From: an uncultured Bacilli bacterium
GTDB taxonomy: Bacteria; Bacillota_I; Bacilli_A; RF39; UBA660
Length of the DNA: 19,324 nucleotides
Direction: 5' to 3'
Assembly: GCA_947628125.1 (NCBI GenBank)
Contig: CANQYR010000006.1
Coordinates: 1-19,324 of the forward strand
Positions within the stretch are counted from its first letter, which is position 1, and every line of letters starts with the position of its first letter. Made by a program: the position numbers and the translations under genes. Positions 6,547-13,529 of the stretch are shown here, in pieces. The notes under the pieces are model-generated. The model did not search any database, had not been told where the DNA came from, and saw only the letters and a program-made list of their open reading frames with translations.

Positions 6547-7223
6547 TGAATGTCTATGTATTCGTTTAGTCTTTGGTTATAAGCATCTAGTAGTTCTTCT
6601 TCAAATGGTAATTTTTTATGGTAGGAAAGTTCTTTAAATAATTCTTTGGTCCAGATGGGGTTTAGTATGAGAAAAGGTCCTAAAAGGCTTGTCGCATAGA
6701 GGTTATTTTTTTTGATGCCTTCTTTAGGGTCTTTTTGGTTGTTTCCCATGCCCATGTTGGTTTGGCATAGGGCTTTTTCTTTACTATTAATAATTTGAAA
6801 CTGACTTTTAAAGCCTAATATGGTTATGTTTTTTACTGTTCCTTTATAAAGGCAGTTTTTGCGTTCTTTTTCTTTGATTACGTTTACGTTTATTAAGCCT
6901 AAGCCATTTATTTGTTCTTTTTCATTTTTTATTTTTTTAGCAAAGATGTTAAGAGCGGTGCCGGTTAGAAGAAAATGAGTATTGTTATTTATTAGGGTTT
7001 GAAGTTTTTCTTTATATGGCGAAAGTTCATTAATTACTAGTTTTAAGTTTTCATCGTTTACAGAGGCTATATAGATGAGTTTAACTTTGTGGTTTACAAA
7101 GTATGGAACGTCATGTATATGGGTGTAGATGATTTTTTTATCAGTAAATGTTTGTTTTAAAAATAAGATGTTACCATTATCACCATATAGGTTACATATT
7201 TCTGGATATAATATTTCAATCAT
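6528..7223 (-). CDS. gatD: GatD-like class I glutamine amidotransferase subunit lacking catalytic Cys and His
   Basis: GatD normally releases ammonia from glutamine for MurT, which amidates the D-Glu of lipid II. This protein is next to murT and keeps GatD landmarks: NLYGDNGNI near the N-terminus, INGLGLI in the middle, and LGPFLILNP near the end. The nucleophile motif ICGGYQ reads LTGTALN, with Thr87 (ACC) at the Cys position. The catalytic TYLHGP reads TSLLGP, with Leu181 (TTA) at the His position. The glycine-rich loop (GGGSDREQ in S. aureus) reads ASVNDENL. It cannot be a normal glutaminase, yet the frame is intact and about 231 residues long, near family length. I chose the ATG at 7223, which overlaps the murT stop and has GGTGA upstream; an earlier ATG at 7235 has no good site. 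It is translationally coupled to murT. Confidence 0.85.
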   Translation of the reverse strand: MIEILYPEICNLYGDNGNILFLKQTFTDKKIIYTHIHDVPYFVNHKVKLIYIASVNDENLKLVINELSPYKEKLQTLINNNTHFLLTGTALNIFAKKIKNEKEQINGLGLINVNVIKEKERKNCLYKGTVKNITILGFKSQFQIINSKEKALCQTNMGMGNNQKDPKEGIKKNNLYATSLLGPFLILNPIWTKELFKELSYHKKLPFEEELLDAYNQRLNEYIDIQKKAQK

Positions 7224-8571
7224 TTTGTTCACCATACCTTTTTAATATTTCTTGTTCTAATTTTCTGGCTAAGGAAAGAGAATATATGTCGTAAAGAAAG
7301 AATAATGTATCTATGCCATCTAGGTTTACTTTATTTGGTAGTTGTTCTTGTTTTAGCATTATAATTATTTTGTTTTTGGGGATATTTGCAAGTAGTAGTC
7401 TTATGTATAGGTCTTTAGATCTTGGACCAACTACTAATATGTTTCTTATGTTTTCTTTGTTTAAGAATTCAAAATCAGTGTCATAGAACCATGCGATTGT
7501 TTCACTGGAGTTTTGGTTATCTTTTAAGTCATCGAGCATTAATATTACGTCCATTTTATTTTCTTCATTTGATATGTAGTTTAATACTTGGGAGGTGGCA
7601 ACTGGGTTTTGGCCTTTAGCTAAAAGGCATATCATTTTGGTGTTATTGATGTTATATTCTGTTAGGCGTGATAAGGTGATGTTTATTTTGCTTAAGGTGG
7701 TTTTTATTTGAAATGGTTTGAAGTTTAGTTCTTTTAATGTACTTATTAAAGCTGTTTCGTTATAGATGTTAAAGATGGTATTATTTATTAGGGGGTATTT
7801 TTCTTGATTTAATGTGCAAGTGTCTTTATCTATGTTAGTTAATAGGTATTTTGGTTTGGAAGATGCAAAGTGGCAGTTTGGACAGTAGGCTTGACCGATG
7901 TGGTTATAATGGATGTAATTAAATATTAGGGGGTTTTGGCATTTAGGGCAAAGGGTTATGTCTTTGACGATGTAGTTTTTGTTTGGTTCATTTTTTAATT
8001 TACTAACGCCATAAAAGATGGTGTTGTCTTGTTTTAAGCTACTACTTATTAAGTCATCGGCATTTAATATTAGTTTAACATTTTTAGGTATAGCTTCTTT
8101 CATTTTTTCTAATATGTAGCTAGGGTTGTCATTTAGTTTGATGGAGTCTCGAAAAAGGTTAGTGACAACGATTATATCAGGGGTCATGTCTTTAAAGATA
8201 TCTTGGCATGTTAATTCATCAGTTTCGATGATGGCATAGTCTTTTTGGCACTTATTTTTTAGGTTAGCGTATTTGGTAAAGCAATGGGCAATGCCAGTGT
8301 TGTAGCTGTATTCATTATTGTTAATGACTTGGTAGCCTAGTTGCTCTAGGCTATCTTTTAAAAGGTTACATAGTGTGGTTTTACCATTGGTGCCCATTAT
8401 GGATATGACTTTATTTGGTTTGGCAATTATTTTGAGGTAATCTGGGCATATTTTAAAGATGATGTTTGTAAAGGTTGGGTATATTTTGTTTTCTCTTTTA
8501 CAAATTTTTTGGAGCCAGAGAATTATTTTGTAGTAATAAAAAGCTAGATAAAAGCTAAATGATTTTTGCAT
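7216..8571 (-). CDS. murT: MurT-like Mur ligase (lipid II D-Glu amidation partner)
   Basis: MurT uses ATP to activate the D-Glu carboxyl of lipid II at the inner face of the membrane, and GatD supplies ammonia. The 451 residues show the P-loop GTNGKTT (60-66), the MurT-specific zinc ribbon with Cys208, Cys211, Cys230 and Cys233, and the DUF1727-type C-terminal domain with WFYDTDFE (361-368), where the family keeps the Asp that completes the GatD triad. Some conserved blocks have drifted: VTNLFRD is kept, but the following QLDRYGE reads SIKLNDN, and the NPVGF motif reads QNPVATS. The start is the ATG at 8571, with AAGGA about 10 bases upstream; the GTG at 8580 is too close to it. It heads a two-gene operon with gatD, divergent from the ATP-grasp gene. 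Confidence 0.9.
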   Translation of the reverse strand: MQKSFSFYLAFYYYKIILWLQKICKRENKIYPTFTNIIFKICPDYLKIIAKPNKVISIMGTNGKTTLCNLLKDSLEQLGYQVINNNEYSYNTGIAHCFTKYANLKNKCQKDYAIIETDELTCQDIFKDMTPDIIVVTNLFRDSIKLNDNPSYILEKMKEAIPKNVKLILNADDLISSSLKQDNTIFYGVSKLKNEPNKNYIVKDITLCPKCQNPLIFNYIHYNHIGQAYCPNCHFASSKPKYLLTNIDKDTCTLNQEKYPLINNTIFNIYNETALISTLKELNFKPFQIKTTLSKINITLSRLTEYNINNTKMICLLAKGQNPVATSQVLNYISNEENKMDVILMLDDLKDNQNSSETIAWFYDTDFEFLNKENIRNILVVGPRSKDLYIRLLLANIPKNKIIIMLKQEQLPNKVNLDGIDTLFFLYDIYSLSLARKLEQEILKRYGEQND

Positions 8572-8594
8572 TTGATACACTTCCTTTTTGATTT

Positions 8595-8623
8595 ATTATA
8601 ACAAAATTCTTTATGCAAATCTA
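8595..8623 (-). promoter_or_regulatory. Promoter for murT-gatD
   Basis: On the minus strand: perfect TATAAT at 8600-8595, with a weak TAGATT 17 bases upstream. It sits back to back with the plus-strand promoter at 8625. Confidence 0.5.
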
Positions 8624-8624
8624 C

Positions 8625-8653
8625 TTAACATTTTACGAAAAATTTAGTAAAAT
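8625..8653 (+). promoter_or_regulatory. Sigma-A promoter for the ATP-grasp gene
   Basis: TTAACA, 17-base spacer, TAAAAT. Transcription from here would start downstream of the TTG/ATG-like codons near 8613, which supports the start at 8676. Confidence 0.65.
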
Positions 8654-8675
8654 TAATTTTAAGAGGTGGGAAAAA

Positions 8676-9683
8676 ATGGGATTGATTGAATATTCAAAAG
8701 CAACTAGTTTAAAGAAGGTTTATCAAAGGTGCCAAGTTGTTAGTGAAAAGACAAAGAGAAATGCTTTTTTCATGTTTATTGATCTTTGTTTGTGTACTTT
8801 GAAATATCGTTCGGGGGTAAGTGATTATTTTAATTATAAGTTTTATGAGCGAAGTGGAAAAGAGCGTAAGGAGTATGTAACAATTGGGGATACGGATAAA
8901 TTTTACGAGATAGTAAGTCCAAGTAAGTATAAGGAAGTTTTTACTATTAAGCCTAATTTTTTAGAAAAGTTTAAGAAGTATATTGATCGTGATTATTGGA
9001 CTTATGAGATGGGAAAAGAGGCTTTAGAGGAAATTATATCTAAGCATGAGTATTTGATGCTTAAGCCTATTGATGGCTTAGGGGGCAAGGATGTTTGTAA
9101 GATTAAGACTAAGAATATTGATGTTGATGCTCTTTATCACCGAGCTTTTAGGGAAAGATTGTTTTTGGAAGCGGTTGTAGTTCAGCATCCTTCTTTGGCA
9201 AAGTTTTCGAAGACTAGTTGTAATACAATTAGGGTTATGACTTTGAATATTAAAGGTGATACTGAAATTATTATGGCTGTGGCAAGAATTGGCAATGGCG
9301 TTAATGATGTTGATAATTTTCATCAAGGTGGGGTAGCTGTTAAGGTTGATGTTGACAAGGGGATTTTTGTTGGTAATGCTTATAATAAAAATGGGGAAGA
9401 GTTTAAGGTGCATGAAAAGTCAAAGATTAAGTTTGATGGTTATAAGATACCGAATTGGGATATTGTAAAGAAAATGGTTTTAGAGGCCGCGAAGGTAAGT
9501 GATGATATTAAGGTGGTTGGGTTTGATGTAGCTATAACACCTTCTGGAGCAACTTTTATTGAGGGTAATAGAAGGCCTGGTTGGGATTTGATTCAGGTTG
9601 TTTATGATCGTGGTCGTAAGGATTTAGCAAGGTATGTTTTAGATAAGTATAATAAGGCTTATGATACTAATTATAAAATTTAG
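8676..9683 (+). CDS. ATP-grasp enzyme of the sugar-transfer-associated type
   Basis: A 335-residue soluble protein of the ATP-grasp superfamily, which joins an acid to an amine or similar group using ATP. The ATP-binding Lys130 lies in LMLKPIDGLGGKDV. The block CNTIRVMTL (182-190) and DNFHQGGVAV (213-222) is typical of the ATPgrasp_ST family. The metal site is Asp284 (VVGFDVA) with Glu296 and Asn298 in FIEGNRRPGWDLIQ. Members often sit in capsule or wall polymer loci; the substrate here is unknown. The start is the ATG at 8676, with AGAGGTGGG five to six bases upstream. The open frame to 8613 is excluded because it would begin upstream of the promoter at 8625. It is divergent from murT-gatD, so an envelope role is plausible but inferred. 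No clear terminator follows. Confidence 0.82.
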   Translation: MGLIEYSKATSLKKVYQRCQVVSEKTKRNAFFMFIDLCLCTLKYRSGVSDYFNYKFYERSGKERKEYVTIGDTDKFYEIVSPSKYKEVFTIKPNFLEKFKKYIDRDYWTYEMGKEALEEIISKHEYLMLKPIDGLGGKDVCKIKTKNIDVDALYHRAFRERLFLEAVVVQHPSLAKFSKTSCNTIRVMTLNIKGDTEIIMAVARIGNGVNDVDNFHQGGVAVKVDVDKGIFVGNAYNKNGEEFKVHEKSKIKFDGYKIPNWDIVKKMVLEAAKVSDDIKVVGFDVAITPSGATFIEGNRRPGWDLIQVVYDRGRKDLARYVLDKYNKAYDTNYKI

Positions 9684-9697
9684 GTAGGAAAATTTTC

Positions 9698-9726
9698 TTG
9701 CTTTTTGGCGTAAAGTATAATATACT
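9698..9726 (+). promoter_or_regulatory. Promoter for rpsO
   Basis: TTGCTT, 17-base spacer, TATACT. An overlapping TATAAT begins five bases earlier. The predicted leader is about 75 bases. Confidence 0.55.
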
Positions 9727-9732
9727 TAGTTT

Positions 9733-9809
9733 GAAGTTTTACTATGGTTTTAATGAACCTCTTTCATAAAACGATGGTTAAACCGATTTTAAGATAAAGG
9801 AGGATTTAT
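9733..9809 (+). promoter_or_regulatory. rpsO leader, possible S15-responsive RNA
   Basis: The leader carries GGTT at 9746, AACC at 9756, GGTT at 9776 and AACC at 9781, so it can fold in mutually exclusive ways. Many bacteria control rpsO by S15 binding its own leader. Whether this leader does so cannot be told by eye. Confidence 0.3.
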
Positions 9810-10079
9810 ATGGCAATGACTAAGGAAAGAAAGTCACAGATTATTAAGGATTTTCAAAAGAGTGAAAAAGATGTTGGTTCAACAGAAGTTCAAATTGCAC
9901 TTTTAACGGAAGAAATTAATAATTTAACTGAACATTTAAATGTTCATATTCATGATTTTCATTCTAAGTATGGATTACAAAAGATGGTTGGACGTCGTAA
10001 GAAACTTTTAAATTATTTAAAAGAAAATGATGTTGTATCATATCGGGAAGTAATCAAAAAGTTAAATTTAAGAAAATAG
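9810..10079 (+). CDS. rpsO: 30S ribosomal protein S15
   Basis: An 89-residue protein of exactly the usual S15 length. It binds 16S rRNA early in small-subunit assembly. Family blocks are all present: GSTEVQIALLTEEINNLTEHL, HDFHSKYGLQKMVGRRKKLL and the C-terminal YREVIKKLNLRK. The start has a strong AAAGGAGG site. It is followed by a small hairpin and then pnp, the conserved rpsO-pnp order found across bacteria. The leader may be a site of autocontrol. Confidence 0.97.
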   Translation: MAMTKERKSQIIKDFQKSEKDVGSTEVQIALLTEEINNLTEHLNVHIHDFHSKYGLQKMVGRRKKLLNYLKENDVVSYREVIKKLNLRK

Positions 10080-10103
10080 GCACTAATTTTTTAGTGTCTT
10101 TTT
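10080..10103 (+). terminator. Hairpin terminator or attenuator between rpsO and pnp
   Basis: A 6-bp stem (CACTAA/TTAGTG) with a 4-base loop, followed by TCTTTTT and only about 17 bases before the pnp start. With a short AT-rich stem it probably leaks, lowering pnp expression relative to rpsO. Confidence 0.6.
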
Positions 10104-10120
10104 AATTATAGGAGGTAGAA

Positions 10121-12271
10121 ATGAAAAAAGTTTTTGAATATGATTTTTTAGGAAGAAAATTAATTGTTGAGACAGGGCATTTGGCTAAGCAGGCTAATGC
10201 ATCGGTTTTAATAAGGTATGGTGATACGGCGGTTTTAACAACGGTTGTTATGGGTAATGTTGTTACGCAGGATTTTTTCCCTTTACAGGTTTTGTATCAA
10301 GAGAAGTTATATTCGGTAGGTAAGATACCTGGTGGTTTTATTAAAAGGGAAGGTAGACCTACTGATGAGGCTACTTTAGCGGCTAGGATAATTGATAGGC
10401 CTTTAAGACCAATGTTTGATGAAAATTTAAGAAATGAAATTCAAGTTGTTAATATGGTTTTGAGTGTTGATGTTGATAATTCACCAATTATGGCGGCTTT
10501 GTTTGGTTCTTCTCTAGCGCTTGGTATTTCGGAAATTCCTTTTGATGGTCCAGTATCAGGGGTAGTTGTTGGCAAAATTGGCAAGGATTTTATAATTAAT
10601 CCTACAGCTAGTGAGCTTGAGGAAAGTGAGCTTAATTTAACGGTTGCTGGTACTAGTGATGCGATTTGTATGGTAGAGGCTGGAGCTAATCAGTTAAAGG
10701 AAAGTAAGATGCTTGAGGCAATGATGTTTGGGCATGAGGCAATTAAGGGTTTATGCGATTTTCAAAAGAAGATTATTAAGGAAATTGGTAAGGAAAAGGT
10801 GGAACTTGAAAAGGCTAGTTTGGATGCTACTTTAGTTAAAGATGTCGAAGATTATGCTCATGATGATATGTTAAAAGCAGTTATGATTAAGGATAAGTTA
10901 GAAAGTTATTCAAAAATTGATGAGGTAAAGGCAAATACTATTAGTCATTTTGAAGATGTATATGTAGAAGATGAAAATAAGGAGCAGATTATTAAGGATG
11001 TTAGTAAGATTGTTAATAATTTGGAAGGAAAAGTTGTTAGAAGTTTAATTACGGAGAAAAAAATTAGGCCGGATGGTCGTAAGTGTGATGAGATAAGGCC
11101 ATTAGAAGCGGAGATTGATATTTTAGCAAGGACGCATGGTTCGGCTATATTTACAAGGGGGCAAACGCAGAGTTTAGCTACAACAACTTTAGGGGCGATT
11201 GGTGAGCATCAGATTTTGGATGGTCTTGGTATTGAGGATAGTAAAAGGTTTATGCTTCATTATAATTTTCCCGCTTTTTCGGTTGGTGAGGTTGGTCGTT
11301 ATGGATCACCTGGTAGAAGAGAAATTGGGCATGGAGCTTTAGGTGAGAGAGCTTTGTCGTATGTTATTCCAAGTGAGGAGGACTTTCCTTATACTATTAG
11401 GGTTGTTTCCGAGATACTAGAGAGTAATGGTTCTTCTAGTCAAGCAACTATTTGTGCGGGTTGTTTATCTTTAATGGCAGCTGGTGTGCCTATAAAGGAT
11501 GTGGTAGCTGGTATTGCGATGGGATTAATAACTAGTGAAGATGGTAAAAAGTATACTATTTTAACAGATATTCAGGGTTTAGAAGATCATATGGGAGATA
11601 TGGATTTTAAGGTTGCTGGGACTAAATATGGCATTACGGCTTTGCAAATGGATATTAAGATTAAGGGGGTAACGAAGGAGATTTTAAAGGAAGCTTTAGC
11701 GCAGGCGAAGAAGGCAAGGCTACAAATATTAGATGTTATGAAAGCTTGTATTAAGGAGCCTCGGAAGAGTTTAAGTCCTTATGCGCCTAAGATTGATACT
11801 TTTCAAATTGATCCGGATAAGATTAAGGATGTTATTGGTCGTGGGGGCGAGATGATTACCAAGATTATTTTGGAGTCAAGTCATGTTAAGTCGGTAAATG
11901 ATAAGGATGCTGTTAAGGTTGATTTGGAAGATGATGGTAGGGTTATTATTTATCATAATTCTGATGAGGTAATTAAGGAAACTAGAAGACGGATTGAGGA
12001 AGTTATAAGAGAGGTAGAGATTGGCAAAATTTATCAAGGTAAGGTTGTAAAGGTTGAGGATTTTGGTTGTTTTGTTAGTTTGTGGCCTGGTTGTGAGGGA
12101 ATGGTTCATGTTTCGCAGTTAGCTTTTGAGAGAGTGAAAAAACCTAGTGATGTTGTAAATGTTGGTGATTCAATTTTAGTTAAAGCTCTTGGTTATGATA
12201 ATAGAGGAAGGCTTAATTTATCGCGCAAAGAGGCATTAAAAAATGATATAAAGAAGGAAGATAAAGAATAA
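10121..12271 (+). CDS. pnp: Polyribonucleotide nucleotidyltransferase (PNPase)
   Basis: A 3'-to-5' phosphorolytic exoribonuclease of mRNA decay, forming a trimeric ring in the cytoplasm. The 716 residues match family length. Two RNase PH domains flank a helical linker: the first has GGFIKREGRPTDEATLAARI, the second KIRPDGRKCDEIRPLE, FTRGQTQSLAT and the catalytic-region block ILTDIQGLEDHMGDMDFKVAG. A KH domain follows, with GRGG at 573-576, and an S1 domain from about residue 636 (GKIYQGKVVKVEDFGCFV) to the end. All key motifs look intact, unlike the nearby RNase J. An AGGAGGT site precedes the ATG. It is probably read through from rpsO, and the PopT gene begins about 20 bases downstream, likely in the same transcript. 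Confidence 0.97.
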   Translation: MKKVFEYDFLGRKLIVETGHLAKQANASVLIRYGDTAVLTTVVMGNVVTQDFFPLQVLYQEKLYSVGKIPGGFIKREGRPTDEATLAARIIDRPLRPMFDENLRNEIQVVNMVLSVDVDNSPIMAALFGSSLALGISEIPFDGPVSGVVVGKIGKDFIINPTASELEESELNLTVAGTSDAICMVEAGANQLKESKMLEAMMFGHEAIKGLCDFQKKIIKEIGKEKVELEKASLDATLVKDVEDYAHDDMLKAVMIKDKLESYSKIDEVKANTISHFEDVYVEDENKEQIIKDVSKIVNNLEGKVVRSLITEKKIRPDGRKCDEIRPLEAEIDILARTHGSAIFTRGQTQSLATTTLGAIGEHQILDGLGIEDSKRFMLHYNFPAFSVGEVGRYGSPGRREIGHGALGERALSYVIPSEEDFPYTIRVVSEILESNGSSSQATICAGCLSLMAAGVPIKDVVAGIAMGLITSEDGKKYTILTDIQGLEDHMGDMDFKVAGTKYGITALQMDIKIKGVTKEILKEALAQAKKARLQILDVMKACIKEPRKSLSPYAPKIDTFQIDPDKIKDVIGRGGEMITKIILESSHVKSVNDKDAVKVDLEDDGRVIIYHNSDEVIKETRRRIEEVIREVEIGKIYQGKVVKVEDFGCFVSLWPGCEGMVHVSQLAFERVKKPSDVVNVGDSILVKALGYDNRGRLNLSRKEALKNDIKKEDKE

Positions 12272-12294
12272 GATTAGATAGGTGATCTTATTTG

Positions 12295-13089
12295 ATGAGT
12301 CTACTTCTTTTTTTTAAGGGTTTTTTAGTGGGAATGATGAAGATTGTTCCAGGAGCTTCGGGAGCGGTTTTAGCTATTAGTTTGGGGGTTTATAATAAGG
12401 CTTTAGAAAGTTTGAATCTTTTTTTTAAGAAGCCTTGGGAGGCGATTAAGTTTTTAGGGCCTTTTTGTTTAGGGGTTTTGCTTGCTATTTTAGTTTTTAG
12501 CAGGGTTGTTTTGTATTTTTTGGGTACTTTTCCTTTATTTACGATGGCGTTTTTTTTAGGTTTAATAATTGGGACGTTGCCTAGTCTTATTAGGGATAAG
12601 GCACATCTTTGTCTAAAGGATTATGTTAGTATTTTCTTTTTGCTTTTAATTATGTTATTTATTTTAAAGGATGTAAGGTTAGATGTTTTTAAATTAGATG
12701 GCTTTTTTAGTTATTTTTTTGTTTTTTTTCTTGGGGTTGTTGAGGCTTTAGCGATGATTATTCCGGGGTTAAGTGGGACGTTAGTTTTTATGATGTTAGG
12801 AAGTTATGAGTTTGTTTTGACTTTGTTTGCTAATCCTTTGGGTAATATATTTGCGTCTTTTTTGTTTATTTTAGGTTGTGTTTTAGGTATTTTCTTTTTG
12901 GCTAGGCTCATTACTTATTTGTTTATTAATTATGAGCATGTAACTTGGGTGGTTATTATGGCTTTTATTTTTTTGTCTTTGCTTTTGTTTGGACAGGAGA
13001 TTATTTTTAGTGGTGATTTTCGGTTATTAGGGGGCTTTTTTTGGCTTTTTTTAGGTATTTTTTTGATGAAGATGGCACCTTTGTCATAA
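12295..13089 (+). CDS. popT: DUF368 polyprenyl-phosphate transporter (PopT family)
   Basis: A 264-residue membrane protein with about eight hydrophobic helices. It shows the internal duplication typical of DUF368: MKIVPGASGAVLAISLGVY near the N-terminus and AMIIPGLSGTLVFMMLGSYE in the second half, each a re-entrant PG-x-SG motif. DUF368 proteins (PopT) were recently shown to recycle undecaprenyl phosphate across the membrane for wall synthesis. It lies only about 20 bases after pnp, with GGTGA upstream, and is probably in that operon. The ATG at 12295 is chosen; a TTG at 12292 has slightly better spacing and would add one residue. Very high Phe and Leu from T-rich codons follows the strand bias of the window. 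Confidence 0.88.
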   Translation: MSLLLFFKGFLVGMMKIVPGASGAVLAISLGVYNKALESLNLFFKKPWEAIKFLGPFCLGVLLAILVFSRVVLYFLGTFPLFTMAFFLGLIIGTLPSLIRDKAHLCLKDYVSIFFLLLIMLFILKDVRLDVFKLDGFFSYFFVFFLGVVEALAMIIPGLSGTLVFMMLGSYEFVLTLFANPLGNIFASFLFILGCVLGIFFLARLITYLFINYEHVTWVVIMAFIFLSLLLFGQEIIFSGDFRLLGGFFWLFLGIFLMKMAPLS

Positions 13090-13094
13090 AAAAC

Positions 13095-13123
13095 TTGCAT
13101 TTTGAGTATTTTTATATTATAAT
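13095..13123 (+). promoter_or_regulatory. Strong sigma-A promoter for the GntR-GT2 operon
   Basis: TTGCAT, 17-base spacer, TATAAT, immediately followed by the inverted repeat at 13124. Confidence 0.8.
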
Positions 13124-13148
13124 CTATTTGTGCTATTACAAATAGTAC
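13124..13148 (+). promoter_or_regulatory. Palindromic operator, probably for the downstream GntR/YtrA regulator
   Basis: Two overlapping inverted repeats: CTATTTGT/ACAAATAG with a 6-base centre (13124-13145), and GTGCTATT/AATAGTAC with a 3-base centre and one mismatch (13130-13148). It abuts the -10 box and covers the expected transcription start, the usual place for repression of the regulator's own operon. Confidence 0.65.
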
Positions 13149-13163
13149 AAAAGGAGGGGTACT

Positions 13164-13526
13164 ATGTTGATTGTTTTAGACGAGCATAGTCGTAAGCCTA
13201 TTTATGAGCAGATTATCAGCGAGATTAAACGCAATGTTTATGAAGGGGCTTTAAAGCCTAAGGATCAAATACCTAGTATTAGAGAACTGGCAACGACTTT
13301 AGGTATAAATCCTAATACTGTTAAGAAAAGTTATGCAGTGTTAGAAAATCAAAATATTATTCAAAGCAGAAGTACAAAGGGTACTTTTATAACTTCTAAG
13401 ATTGATCATATTTTACAAGATACAATTAATAGTTGTTATAGTAAAATTAGCAGTGAAATTGAGCAGTTAATTAAGCTTGGTATTTCTAAGGAAGAAATTT
13501 TTAAAAGAATTAGGGTAGGTGGTTAA
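13164..13526 (+). CDS. GntR-family repressor, YtrA type
   Basis: A 120-residue regulator. The N-terminal winged helix is textbook GntR: PIYEQIISEIKRNVYEGALK, DQIPSIRELATTLGINPNTVKKSYAVLE, and the wing RSTKGTFI. After it comes only a short helical tail of about 40 residues, with no ligand-binding domain, which defines the small YtrA subfamily. In other Firmicutes these repressors control ABC transporters and respond to cell-wall antibiotics. Here the gene is followed after three bases by a glycosyltransferase instead. A strong promoter with a palindrome at the transcription start lies just upstream, so autorepression of the operon is likely. An AGGAGGGG site precedes the ATG. Confidence 0.92.
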   Translation: MLIVLDEHSRKPIYEQIISEIKRNVYEGALKPKDQIPSIRELATTLGINPNTVKKSYAVLENQNIIQSRSTKGTFITSKIDHILQDTINSCYSKISSEIEQLIKLGISKEEIFKRIRVGG

Positions 13527-13529
13527 TTT

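Noticed and set aside
6528..7223. Sequencing error or frameshift as the cause of the missing GatD residues
   Set aside because: The frame is continuous with normal flanking motifs on both sides, and the two substitutions are far apart, so one local error cannot explain them.
8613..8675. N-terminal extension of the ATP-grasp protein from 8613
   Set aside because: It would start upstream of the TTAACA-17-TAAAAT promoter; the ATG at 8676 has a strong AGAGGTGGG site.
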